NCBI GenBank assembly: GCA_003864495.1 | Contig: ML133427.1 | Span: 413,703 to 477,702, forward strand | Reading direction: 5' to 3' | From: Nemopilema nomurai | Taxonomy: Eukaryota; Cnidaria; Scyphozoa; Rhizostomeae; Rhizostomatidae | Length of the DNA stretch: 64,000 nucleotides | Part shown: piece by piece, positions 1 through 11,800 of the stretch | Layout of the letters: each line of letters starts with the position of its first letter | How positions within the stretch are numbered: the stretch's first letter is position 1 | Program-made: the position numbers and the translations under genes | Notes under the pieces: generated by a model | Database searches by the model: none | Seen by the model: only the letters and a program-made list of their open reading frames with translations | What the model was told of the DNA's origin: nothing

Positions 1-378
1 AGTTCCAGCAACACAAGTGAATAATATCAACTGTCTGAATTTTGAGCTCGTTACAAACGACGCAACGAGAGGCCCCCACCAAAATGATATCAGTGGTCTC
101 ACGGCAAACAATAGTCCGTTCTCCAGTGAACTGAAGCCAAGCAACTTGAAAAATACAGGCATGAACGGCATCAAACTGCCAAACGAACTGAAAAGGAAGA
201 AATTGAACAAATACACGCGTGCTGGTGTAATTTCTACGGGCGCAGAAGACTTCCGTCTAGCGCGGTCGATAATTTTCCTCATTCTCGACTGCCTCTTCTT
301 CTGCACAGATCTTGACTTAGGCCTTTGCTGATTCGTTGCATAGCGCGTGAAAATTTCTTCTTCCGATTCCGACGTCAT
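1..378 (-). CDS. Possible first exon of a divergent gene, cut by the window edge
   Basis: An open frame on the minus strand starts at the ATG complementary to 376-378 and stays open to base 1 (126 codons, no stop). The first ~45 residues look coding: an acidic start (MTSESEEEIF), then a basic stretch rich in Arg, Lys and Ser (RSVQKKRQSRMRKIIDR). After roughly codon 50 it becomes Phe/Leu-rich and probably runs into intron; I see no strong splice donor. It would be transcribed away from the ENGASE gene, whose ATG is ~800 bp to the right, so a shared promoter region is possible. I do not recognise the protein. The call rests only on the open frame and the composition of its first part. Confidence 0.35.
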   Translation of the reverse strand, partial: MTSESEEEIFTRYATNQQRPKSRSVQKKRQSRMRKIIDRARRKSSAPVEITPARVYLFNFFLFSSFGSLMPFMPVFFKLLGFSSLENGLLFAVRPLISFWWGPLVASFVTSSKFRQLILFTCVAGT

Positions 379-1182
379 CTTACACTTGTAGTTGGGTATA
401 TTCTGTGGTAGACTAAACTACAAATGCAACATTTGCCAATGCACACGACGAAAATTCACTTCTGTTTGCATTTCAAACGCTGACTGTTCCTTTCTGACAA
501 CTCATCAAATGGCCAATCAACAGATCTGGAACTTCACCGGGCTTCCAGGGGGGCTCCGCTCAAAAACAAACTCACTCGTAAGGGAAAGCGTTCTTGAAGG
601 GAGCATGGTAGAAATTAAAAGCACTTTTTGTTAACTTTTTGAATGGCTGAAAACTGATGCTGCAAAAGTTTGCTAATCGGAAAATTTGGAAATAAGCAAG
701 TTTTTTGAAAGCACAATCCCTACAAGAATCAGACATTTAGTAACATTTAGAGCATACATTCGGATATTTAGAAAAAAAAGAATCTCTCAAGTTGTACACG
801 ACGTTGCTCTATATCATTTAAAATGTTTGGTTTAAACATCAGATAACTTGGGTGGTTGGTGGCCTGGTATTTTTGGGATAATCTGGTCTCTCGTTTTCCC
901 ACCGTTTTGCCACTGGCTCAGCAGGTTTAAAGCCACAGCTTTTTTATGACATTGCACCATTCATTAAAAGTCACTCATCTGTGCGATTTCTATAAAACTT
1001 GGTGTGAGTTTTAAGAAGCCACTGCAAGATTGAAAAAGTATGAACATCGTCCCCCCTGGAAGAGCCATTGCGCATTCTGGACATCGTTTGACAGTACTGG
1101 ACGGTGCGTGGAAACCGTGGGATGCACCGAAGGCGCAATTTCCACGAAATCGAGATTTGTTTGCATTGCAAAGTTTTTGAAA
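379..1182. other. Intergenic region or 5' leader upstream of ENGASE
   Basis: No supported gene. It lies between the putative divergent start at 378 and the ENGASE ATG at 1183 and would hold the promoter(s). An in-frame upstream ATG at 1030 would add 51 residues to ENGASE, but that stretch is Cys/Trp-rich and unlike the family, so it is read as 5' UTR. Confidence 0.5.
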
Positions 1183-4100
1183 ATGGCGGTAGAAGTTATT
1201 ACTGCAGTGGCTTGGTGTATTATCGTAGGAATTGTGACACTGGTCTTATTTTTGTTGTCAAAAAGTAAGGATTCTACTAATGAACGGAAAGAGAAGGAAT
1301 CGCGTCTCCTTATTCTTCAAGCAACAGAGAAAAGGCTAAGCGAATATACAGAGCCCCGTACCGCGCCTGATGAAATCAAGGAATCACAACAACAGAAAAC
1401 ATCTACTGAAGAAGGTCTCTCTGAAAGTAAGACAGGGATAGATGATGTTCTTGCAGCTAAACATGTTGGCAAGCCTTTCTTTGGCAAGAGTGATACTAAA
1501 AATTTCTTGAGCAACGAGAAGACTCGCAAAATACCTAAGGTTAGTAGGCCTTGTTCCAAATTATTTCTTACCAGTTCAGTTCAGTTCAGTTTTATATTTT
1601 AAAATTCCTCTACATACAGTTTCTTTCTATTCTACATTACAAATAATTAAATATAATGTTAACACATTACTTAACATACTCAATAACAATAAATAGCGAT
1701 TACATAAGATGTTGGAGCACCATCTTTCTAGTGTAGTTTTTAAAGTAATCAACTTTTCTTTGTTATTCCACTGTCCATCAGTTTATAAATTGGGAATGAT
1801 TTAATTTAACATTAAAGAAGTAAAGTCCATGAGAGATATGTGATGCGTTTGGGGTGCTCAAGTTTGACATCAACCAAGAAATGATAGAAAACTATTTGCT
1901 AGTGGCTATTCAATGTACCATACAAAGCACTTGTATATGGTCTCGATATATTTTCCTATTACATTTAAAAATATCTTGTTAATGTTAGCAGATGAAACAA
2001 TTGTTACATTGACACTTCAGATTATTGACAAGTTTTATTGAAAAATTATATCAGAAAATATAGATGTATTATTTTTTTGTCACTACTGTATAAATCTGAA
2101 GCTTAGTCTCTGAGCTGAAGCTTCTCCTGTCAACAGAAACCTTTTTTTCTTTGCTGCTTTTTGAATCCATGTTAAATAATAGCTTTAGACTTTTCAATTG
2201 AGAAACAACTATCTGGTTTATATAGTCTAGTTTGGTTCCCATTCAGCCTTACAATTTGATAGCTTGCATTGTTTATTAATGAAGCTTTTTTAATGTTTTA
2301 GATCTTTTTGAAAAGAGATCCAGCAGAAATAGCAAATAGACGACTTGATAATGACACATCACAACCTATTTGCCAACCCTTGAGAGATATCAATGAAGTG
2401 CATGCTTGGATGCCTGGTTTTGATCATTTCAATGTTGCCAATGAGCCCCTAAGAGAAACAAGAAGAGAGTCTTTAAGGAAACCCAAAACTCTGGTCTGTC
2501 ATGATATGAGAGGAGGGTATACAGAAGACAGGTATGAAGAATGGGCTTCTCTTGGATAGTATCTTATTGATTGCCACAATAACGCCCAGTTAGCTGTTTT
2601 TGTCACACAACTAGATAAAATACTAATTATCTAATCACCTCTCCTAGATAGAATACTTGACAACCATGCTCTTCAGAATACTAAGTCTGTATTTTCTAAT
2701 TATAAAAAGTTTTAATATTGGAAATCCATTTTGTGGCACTTTAATTTTCTTTGTAGAGCCTTTGATGGTTTTTGTGGTTTTCTAAGTTTTGGGAATAGAA
2801 GTTTGCTTCTTTGAACCACCAGTCTCTAATTTGACTGACTAATTTAAACTTGTCTACAGATTTGTACAAGGCTTCAACGCAGGCACCTGCTACAACATTT
2901 CTCAGTGGAACTTTGTAGACACATTTGTTTACTTCAGTCATAATCTAGTGACCATACCGCCACCAAGCTGGACAAACACCTGTCACCGTCATGGTGTTAA
3001 GGTGCTAGGAACATTCATTACTGAGTGGGAAGATGGTGCCAAGTGTTGCTCAGATATCCTTGCAACTAAAGGCTCATACACTAGATTTGCAGAAAAGTTA
3101 GTCGAGATTGCTTGCTATTATCAGTTTGATGGATGGCTTGTTAACATAGAGAATCCTATTCAGGTATGGGGCACCTAGTTCTGTCTAAGGAGTCACACTT
3201 TTGCTTGATGATTTGATTTATGATCAAATCATTTCTCTGAATCTAAGATGCATTTATTGAAAATGATAATTAATATCAGACACAACGAAATGAAGTGAGA
3301 TACAATAGCATAATGTTCTTCAAAAGATTTCTATGAGGGCATATTCTAATTCAGGAACTGGGTTTGTGTCTATCTTGCTATCTATGAAACTATCGTCTGG
3401 TATCCCTTAAAGGAGAACTGACACGCAAAAAAAAGTGTAGCTAAAATTGAAGTTTGTGTCGAGAAAATAAGGGTATTGAAGAAATTTTTGACATAACGCT
3501 TACCGTTTCTGAGAGATAGGCGTCCAAAGTTGAGAAACGACAATTATCCCGACTATTTGTGAGTCAAGGCGAAAATCGACACGAGTGGGCGATCATCACT
3601 GACGTCACAAGTGACATGTTCTCAGCACGTACAATATGGCGCTATAGTTAACCTTTACAAAACGCTGCAGACACGTCTTCGTGTAGTGCTTAGGCTGTGA
3701 ATCTTTATAGCATTTTTGACGGGTAATTCAACAATTCAATGGATTCTGTCTCAGAATCGGAGCTTTTTTACCCGGATATCGAAGTGGCTGGAAACATTCA
3801 ACCGTTTATATTTGAGCCACAACCTGGTACTATTGCTTCGGCTGCGTCATCCAGTAGTAGTTGTTTATCACAGAACGAATTGGAAATACAAACTGGTAAG
3901 TTGTTTTAGAAATAAACATGATTTTATTTCATTAATATGATATCGAGTTTCCATAAATTAGTAATTTATTTCGGTTTTGGATGTTTTTGTCAGAAGGGTC
4001 TTTTTGGTCAATTTGGCCTAAAAGTTTCATGAGTGCCCGTACAGACCTAACCTTGCTCAGAAACTCCGTACAGACGTAACCTTGCTCAGAAACTCCGTAC

Positions 4101-5833
4101 CGACAAAATTTTGCTCAGAATTTTTCCTTCTGAATTTTATATACTTTTGAATTAATTTTGGGCTGCCAATGCGGCAGCTGTGTCGCCATGTGGGAGGAAA
4201 AGGCTTTGCTGTGCGGAAACCCCACATATACGGCAATCTATCAATCTGTTGACAAAGAGCAAGGAGGGGATATAGATGATACTCCTGCTTGCGAGTAAGT
4301 AAACGACAAAATATTAACTGCTCTTTGATAGCCCCTTTTCTACCGTGTATTGATTTAGTCTAACATTTACGATATTTTATTACGTCTCATCTTCAGGTTA
4401 TTTAGGCACGTTGCATATCGACAATTCATCCCATGGATTTGGCGAAGGCTTGGCAGAAATGTCCGTAAAGTTATACCTTCTTGTGCAGTGCAAAAAAATC
4501 GCAGCCAGTTTCCGTCGTCGGAGTATAGAGGCTTTAAACTCTCAAACATTGACCTAAAATCTTCCCGCTTCGGGTTTGCAAGCCAGCGTTTTTACAGATC
4601 ACGATCCGTCCGGGAACCGAAAAAGGGACTTTCCAACTCCAGTGCAATTATAGGCAGCACAATGAATCATTTTTTAAGTTTATTTAAGGCAGAATGTTAC
4701 TGTAGAGCACCAAGTTTTGGATCAGTTTCTACCGTTATGGTCAAATCCTTATAGACGGCCTTATAAACATGTCACTTGTGACGTCAGCCGGTTAATTTTA
4801 ACGACCCGTTGCGATAATCTTGTTTCCGCTTCGGAAAATTCCCGAGTAATGGCAGTGACGTAATTGACGTGTAAAAGTGCGAAAAGCAGGAAAATGGTGA
4901 CGCTAATCAAAAAAAAATTATCAGATTTGAATTCAGTGGCACATTCTGCGTAGAATAAGGCAAACTTTTTTTTGCATGTCAGTTCTCCTTTAAAGTCTAT
5001 TATCCCTTATTAGAAATGATGGAATGTTCTAAACCACAGTCTATGAAATGTTTTACCTCTATAATGATTTAAAATTTGCTGCAAGTTCTACTCTTTGAAG
5101 TTAGTGTTCTTCTGTCTGGAATTCAAAGAAATGATTGAATTTTCCAAAGAGTGTCTTATTTGTAATGCCTGGTATACCAAATAATATAAAAGAAATGCGT
5201 GGAAGGAGCTCAATAGATGAAAAGGGTGCTTGACCAAAAAAACCTTCTCATGTCCCCACATCGCCACCCCAAGCATAATTACATCTGTGAGGGATAAAGG
5301 AAAATGTCCTACCTTGCTACTTCAAGACCTGTACATATAACAATTTTATGTGTTATGTTCTAGGCCAGTCAAATTGATAACTTGGTTGGGTTTCTGGGTT
5401 TGCTGACTGCCTCAATGCACACAGTTAATCCAGGTAGCCAAGTGATTTGGTATGACAGTGTGACAGTGGAAGGGGAACTTAAATGGCAAAACGAACTCAA
5501 TTCAAAGAATAGGTAACTATACTACGTTTACTATACTATGTTTATGAATAACTGAACTAAGTTTATTGCTTTCCCAAAACTGCTGTTTTTTGCACACCCC
5601 AAACTGTATCTTTTCTCGTGGTTTTTCACATTCTGATCAATGTGAGCTATCATCCCTATGGTTGTTCCCATCTTGAAATAATTCAAAAGATATTTTGGTA
5701 TGCAAATCCAGAGCTGCAAAGTTAAAACATTATTATCATTATCAATAAGATTTATGTTTTGCCATGCAGGTGGGTTTAAGCTTTCTTTCTTTGCTTTACC
5801 AACATTTTCTCAGTTGTCAATATCCATCCTTTT

Positions 5834-5868
<35 letters not shown>

Positions 5869-8800
5869 TATATATTTTTTCAGTCTTGTAAGACGTCATC
5901 ACAATTTTTGTTTCCAATAGCAAATTCTTCGACGTTTGCGATGGCATCTTCCTGAATTACACATGGTCTGTACACCATCTTTCAAGATCGTCAGTTGTAG
6001 CAGGAAGGGAAAGAGACTTTGATGTCTATGTTGGTGTTGACTGTTTTGGCCGTGGGTGTTTCGGTGGAGGAGGGTGGAACACTTACAAGGTAACTGTGTT
6101 GATATTTCACAAAGGCTTATCATTTGATATCATTCTAGTCAAAGAAGAAAGCGTCATAGTCAGTGAGCTTGGGGTTGTGTTATTTCATAATGATGTCTCA
6201 TTCATATATCAGCGAAGATAAGAAGCACACATTTTCTTTCAGAATACAGATAAGCCCTTCCTCGTACACGTTAAACTTTGAAAGAGCGTTACTTTACTCT
6301 TAATGCGTCTTTTAATTTTGTCTTGGACGTTTTGCCATTTTTCCCAGTGGCGCTTAGGTGTAATGCTGCTAATTCTCAACGGAAGAGAACCGCATTTGAT
6401 ATCATTTAGTTACAAGCACAATTAAGTTTACTGTTGCCCAGTCTTAATATGGTGATTTGTGCTACGTACGTGTGTAGCTTTCGTAGCTTTAATGTCCAAT
6501 TCAAAAGAGACGAGGAGATAGGCTGGCTTGCAAAAAGGTTGAGCATAAACACTTGGTCTCCAGTTTTGTAATTTAGTTTCCTGCATTTCAAATCTTTTTT
6601 CTGAAGGCCAAGGACTATTAGGCTATAATTTTTGCGGCTGAAGAAATAACTTTGTTTCTGAAGAAGTACGTCCTGAAGCTCAAATTCTCCTTGAAAGTAG
6701 CTCAGGTCAAGAACTAGAATAGCCTCTATGGAGTAACTGCATGTCGTAGTTTGGGTTTTAGGTCATTCAATGTCATTTCCAGTAGAATGACGTCAGAGTA
6801 TAGCGAGTGTAAAGTAATTTGAATATATCTTTTCGTTTTGATTAAGTTTTTAGTACAGCAGCCCAACCTTTTAGTCAAAGAGTATTCCGCGCTGAAGTGT
6901 ATTAAGACACTGGGTTGATGCATAACTCAAGAAAGCAGTCACATGATGAATATATGATATTTTGAACGTAATCTTTATAGAATACCACACCCCTTTATAA
7001 CGGTACTGGCTGAAGTCATTTCATACGAAGCATAGATCTTGTATAGAAAAAGTCCTGATCACCATATCCAGAAAATCTCAACCCAGTGTTTCTACACTTT
7101 ATTTCTTCCGAACAAGCTGCACATCACAACAATGTTATTGTCTGCTTTTATGAATTCCTCGGAATGTTTTTGTAATTTTCTGACTGAATGTTTTCGAGGT
7201 CTCACATTTATTTTCAATTTCTATTCGTCTTGATCCATTGTCATAACTGCAGCAAGGATTGATTCCCCTATTCTTTGTTCAAAAAGGCTGAGTAAATGAA
7301 TTTTTACGAACATGCCTTGTCAAAAATCTAAGAGTTTTATTCAATCAAGTTCTTGGGTTTGTGCTCTCGGTGCTTTTAAATTTCACATCTTTCAGTTATT
7401 TCCTTACATTCAGTAGTCATCCGTAATGAATCCTAGGTTTATGAATCCCAGCCAACAATCAATGTATTCGAAACATGGGGAGCGGCTGGAGCTGTTAACA
7501 TTCGTGATGCCCATCATTCGTTGCCATGCAACGATCAAGCCTTCTCCATGTGCGCCTCTTATTCTCGGTGCAGGTTGTCCTCCACAGCGCACTTGGTTGC
7601 GATCACTCTCTGTCCATTTCGCAGCCGATATGAGTTGCTAACTAGCACACTAGCAAAGACTTACATAATAGTGCCTGCTGGTTTCTCTCGCTAAACCTAG
7701 CCGTATGGTTTTAGTAGCCTGTTATGATTGTTGTGTCCCTACATTGATCTACTTACTAAAGTTGAAGTAAGATCACACTTTTGCAAATATAGTGGCTACG
7801 TAGCTGTTATTTACTTTACAGGGACTCCACCGTAAAATCCCCCTGACCATTTAGCTTGAATTGAGTTTAGTTGAAGATATGAATTGAATTTCCTACGTTT
7901 GCCAGTCCAGGCGTTCATTTAGTTAATCCGTGGTTTTTTATTCATTCATGCTTGCATTATTGTTGTTTTAAATCCTTGTTGGTTAAATTGAGAATCTTAA
8001 AAGATATTGATGGCCAGATAGATCTAGACAGACCTATTTGGAAAACCCAGCGAATTTTTCATAGTTTTGAATGTATTGATACTTGAAGTGCGGAAAATCG
8101 CCAGTTGTATCGCCATGGTGAGAATCACTGAAACCTTTTGCACGTAGAGATGGTACCAGACAACAGTATCTGTAATCTTTACTCTTCGGTGTCACACCAA
8201 TAAATAAATGAAGAAAGTGAAAATTTTGAATGTTTAATTGTTGCTTCAAAGTTTTCGCTGCAGCCGTATAATATTGTTTCTCTTTTCTTCACAAAGTGCT
8301 ACTGTTTTTTATTATCGCTCTATCTTCTTATACTTTTGTCTTCAGGCACTGCAAGTCATCCTTGAGCAAAATCTCTCCGTCGCAATCTTTGCACCCGGCT
8401 GGGTACTGGAAACACAGGGAGAGGAGAGTTTCAGAAGCAATCAAGACAAGTAATTTACCCTATTTAACTCGACAGATTACTTTATCTTCAAAACCAGGTG
8501 TTGAAAGTGTGGCTTATACATTGAAAAATAGTCATTCTAAAAGAGACGTCACATGAATTTCAATAACTAATTGCTCTTCTAATTTAGAGTTAATCTGGAA
8601 CTTTACTTGATTTTCAGATTGAGACAAATCCGCTTCAACTGCAATGTCTTGCACGAATTTTGGAGTAAACCCGAAATCAGAAATGCAATGTGCCTTTAAG
8701 AATTATGATTTCACGTTAATTTGCAAGACATTATGCAGTTTCGTCATTCCATGATTTCTTGTCGATTCTAATGGGCATCTTTTTGTCTGATTCTTCCAGA

Positions 8801-11800
8801 TTCTGGCGTTTGATTGCACCATATCTTCACAGACACTTTCCTGTTACCCTACCAATCGTATCGTCTTTTTGCCAGGGCTATGGAAAATATTATTTCAGCA
8901 ACGGGAAGGTATTTAAATCGAATGTATATTACTTGCTTGTAGGCACCTATGCATTTTCATTGCATTCTTGTTGGATATTTTCACTGGACTTATCCAACAC
9001 GCAGTTAACAAAATCCCAATTTGGATTGTCAGTCCTGCAGGTTTACTCCCTAGCTGCCAGCTACAGCCATATGTACATTGACTTGGCTATTCTGCTTTTC
9101 CTTCCAGTTTTTCTTGCACTGGAGAGCATCTTCCTGTTCGTCTGTCTCTTTTCTTTCCTCAGCATCTATCTCTTTTTTGAAAATTTTTAAAGTTAACAGC
9201 CACATTGTTAGACTAGGTCCAGACAACAAAGAGCTTTGCGGATGTAAGTCAGACTCTTGGGCAAAATAACACAAGAAATAGACTAGTAAAAGTGTTTTCT
9301 AGCTTTACTGTTCGACTCTTTGCCCGGGCCTCTAGCACCAACCTTAGTCACCCACTAAGTGTGTTGACATCCTGAACATCTTCGAATACTAAAATATTCT
9401 TGCTTGTTGCATGCCATTAGAGTGGAACAGAATGAGTTACAAAGCCATGATAGGTAATCCTTTTGAGAAGAAGGACATGGAGAATCAGGAATAGAAAAAG
9501 CTGTTTGTTGGCTTTAGGTATCTACCATTGCCAACAATGGTGAGATACGACAAGGTTGACCATCATATAATAGTTTGTTTTTTGCAGACTAGCTTTTTGT
9601 ACCAACTCAACTACTAATGAGCAAGTTTCTAGCCGTTTTGCTGATCCCCATTTTGTGAAGTGTCTAGCTATTCTCAATATTTGCAAATCATCTCTTCAGT
9701 CAAATAGTGACGTTTTCAACTCTGCAAATTAAAACTCTTCGCGTAGCCATGGTTATAAACCCAGTCACGAAACCTTCCAATATTGCGTATTTTCATGCCG
9801 CCGATGCAATTATTTATTTTTGCAGACGTTTTCTTGATCTTTATGTCTGCTGCAATCACAGACTACCGCAAATTGTTCTATTCATGCGCATACCATTGAG
9901 CTGCTTGTATCTAGCAACAAAGTGGCGCAAAAGCCTGTTCTCCTCACGAGCATTCGAAATTGCTGTGGTTTTGGTTGAAACTTAGATTGCTGTTTATTCA
10001 TAATCTGTGCTGCTTACCAGACACTTATTGACTGTTTAAATTAATAAATTTCAATGACATTGTCGCTGATTCCTCCCCTAAACGTCTGCTATAGCGAAGC
10101 ATCATCCCCTTAACTCATTACACCTTTGCTACATAGGATCTTGCTCAAACCATTGTCACTGCCTTCCGTTGATAAAATTTCTTATTGCATCACAACTTTT
10201 TTCTCTTCCTGAGTAAATTTTTGTTACTTTCCTTGAATGCTTCTCTTGGCTGTTGGCCCTAATGTTGTTGTTTCATATTTCCAGAAGATCATGTTTACGG
10301 GGTGGTCGCACCTGAGCTGCCAGCAACTTCAGCCATCTTTTTCGGATGAATACTTTATACTTGGGCCTAGAAAGGGAATCGAAGTCAGGGACATTGCCTA
10401 TTGCACCGACGACGGCTTTCAGGGTGGTGGGTGCTTGAAAATCGAAGGAGCAATCGATGAAAATATTGGAAAATCACGCGCTATATTTAGGTAGATCACT
10501 GGTACTTTCATTTCTGCTTTAGGCTTTTTTCTCCTATCTTTCTTTTCCTTTCATTTTACTAGTCTTTTTCTAATTTACTGTACTTTTTATGTTAGCATGT
10601 GGTGAACAAATGCACTCTCATTTGCCGAATTTTCCTCCCACACCGAAGTTTCCAACTGAGTTTTCTTTCGTTTTTCAGACTTTTTAGATGCAATTGTAAC
10701 CTGGAGTCACAAGTCCTCGTCAGCTTAACGTTCAAAGTAATCTCTAGCAGGGACATTCAAGTGTACCTTCTACTGTTGCTGGAGGGCAAACCAAATTACA
10801 TTGTGCTGGCTCCAGAAATACCCGGTATACTAGCTTTAACTTTGTTTGCTTTCATTTTTGTTAATCCATAGCTGATCTCCTGTTCCTTCACTCGTGTTAA
10901 CGAGGCACTGTGTTTTCTAGTGCGTGTTTCTTAGGGGACTGCAACCCTTATCTTCCCTCGTATTAACGCTAATGCGTTTCATGTCATGTTTCGGTTTTCA
11001 TGTTTCTTTATCCCCACGTCGATTTCCCTATTCTATTTATGCAAAAGCGGAATGTATTGTTATCCTTTGCTTTTTATTATTCGTCTTATACATACCGCCA
11101 CTATTATTTCTTCGCCTTTCAATGTTGTATTAAATCGCAAATCACCATCTTTGATTCGAATCCTAGTGGCTTTTTTCGTGTTTCTTTAGCTTTTTTCTCT
11201 TGTTACGTTTTTTCAGCTACGAAACAAACTTCGGTCATTGCCTTCCCCTCCATCTTTTGCACCATATTTTGCATTAAATTTTCCTGTGTAAATTGGGTCG
11301 TTTTTTGCATCTACCCTTTAATGCATTCCTTGCACTCAGACAATGTCCCTAGTTCTGCTGGTTTTGCTTTTTAATCAAGCTTTGATGTGTTTTATAATGA
11401 AAGACACTTTTGTCCTTTTTAGATGAAGGGCCTGCTGACATGGAGAGAGTTGAAGCGAGCGAGACAATTCAAGTTGGCAGCTACACATTTAATTCCTCTC
11501 GCCAAGTCGACTTTCAATGATTCCTTTCCCGTGGATAGTCCGGACAACTATATGATGCTGCAGCCTTTACATGGGGAAAACGAAAAGAATATGAACTCAA
11601 TTTTCGGAAGAGAAAATAGTACTTGGAAAACAAGGTATGCTTTCATCATTGTTGTTTAAATTTTATGTTATCTTGTTTTTGCTTTTCCTGACGTTTACGG
11701 AACTAAACAGTTTGTGATTAATTTTTCAGGTATTACATGCTCCCGAGCAAGAATCTGAGGGTACTGAAAGAAATTCGAGTTGCATGCGCTCCAAGCCTCA

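Larger units (their letters stand above)
3407..4993 (+). mobile_element. TTAA-flanked DNA transposon with terminal inverted repeats, inside ENGASE intron 3
   Basis: Left end: TTAA (3407-3410) then AGGAGAACTGACACGCAAAA. Right end: the same sequence inverted, ending TGTCAGTTCTCCT then TTAA (4990-4993). The terminal repeats span about 25 bp with one mismatch. A TTAA target duplication is typical of the piggyBac and Kolobok superfamilies. The element is about 1.58 kb, too short for a full transposase, and none is recognisable; it does carry a spliced P2X7-C-type reading frame. It lies within the intron between the catalytic exon and the next, in the same orientation as the host gene as judged by its ORF. 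Confidence 0.8.

Noticed and set aside
3716..3940. The longer alternative frame over the TTAA element starting at 3716
   Set aside because: The frame beginning at 3739 ends exactly at a GTAAGT donor and leads into the Cys-rich exon; the alternative does not.
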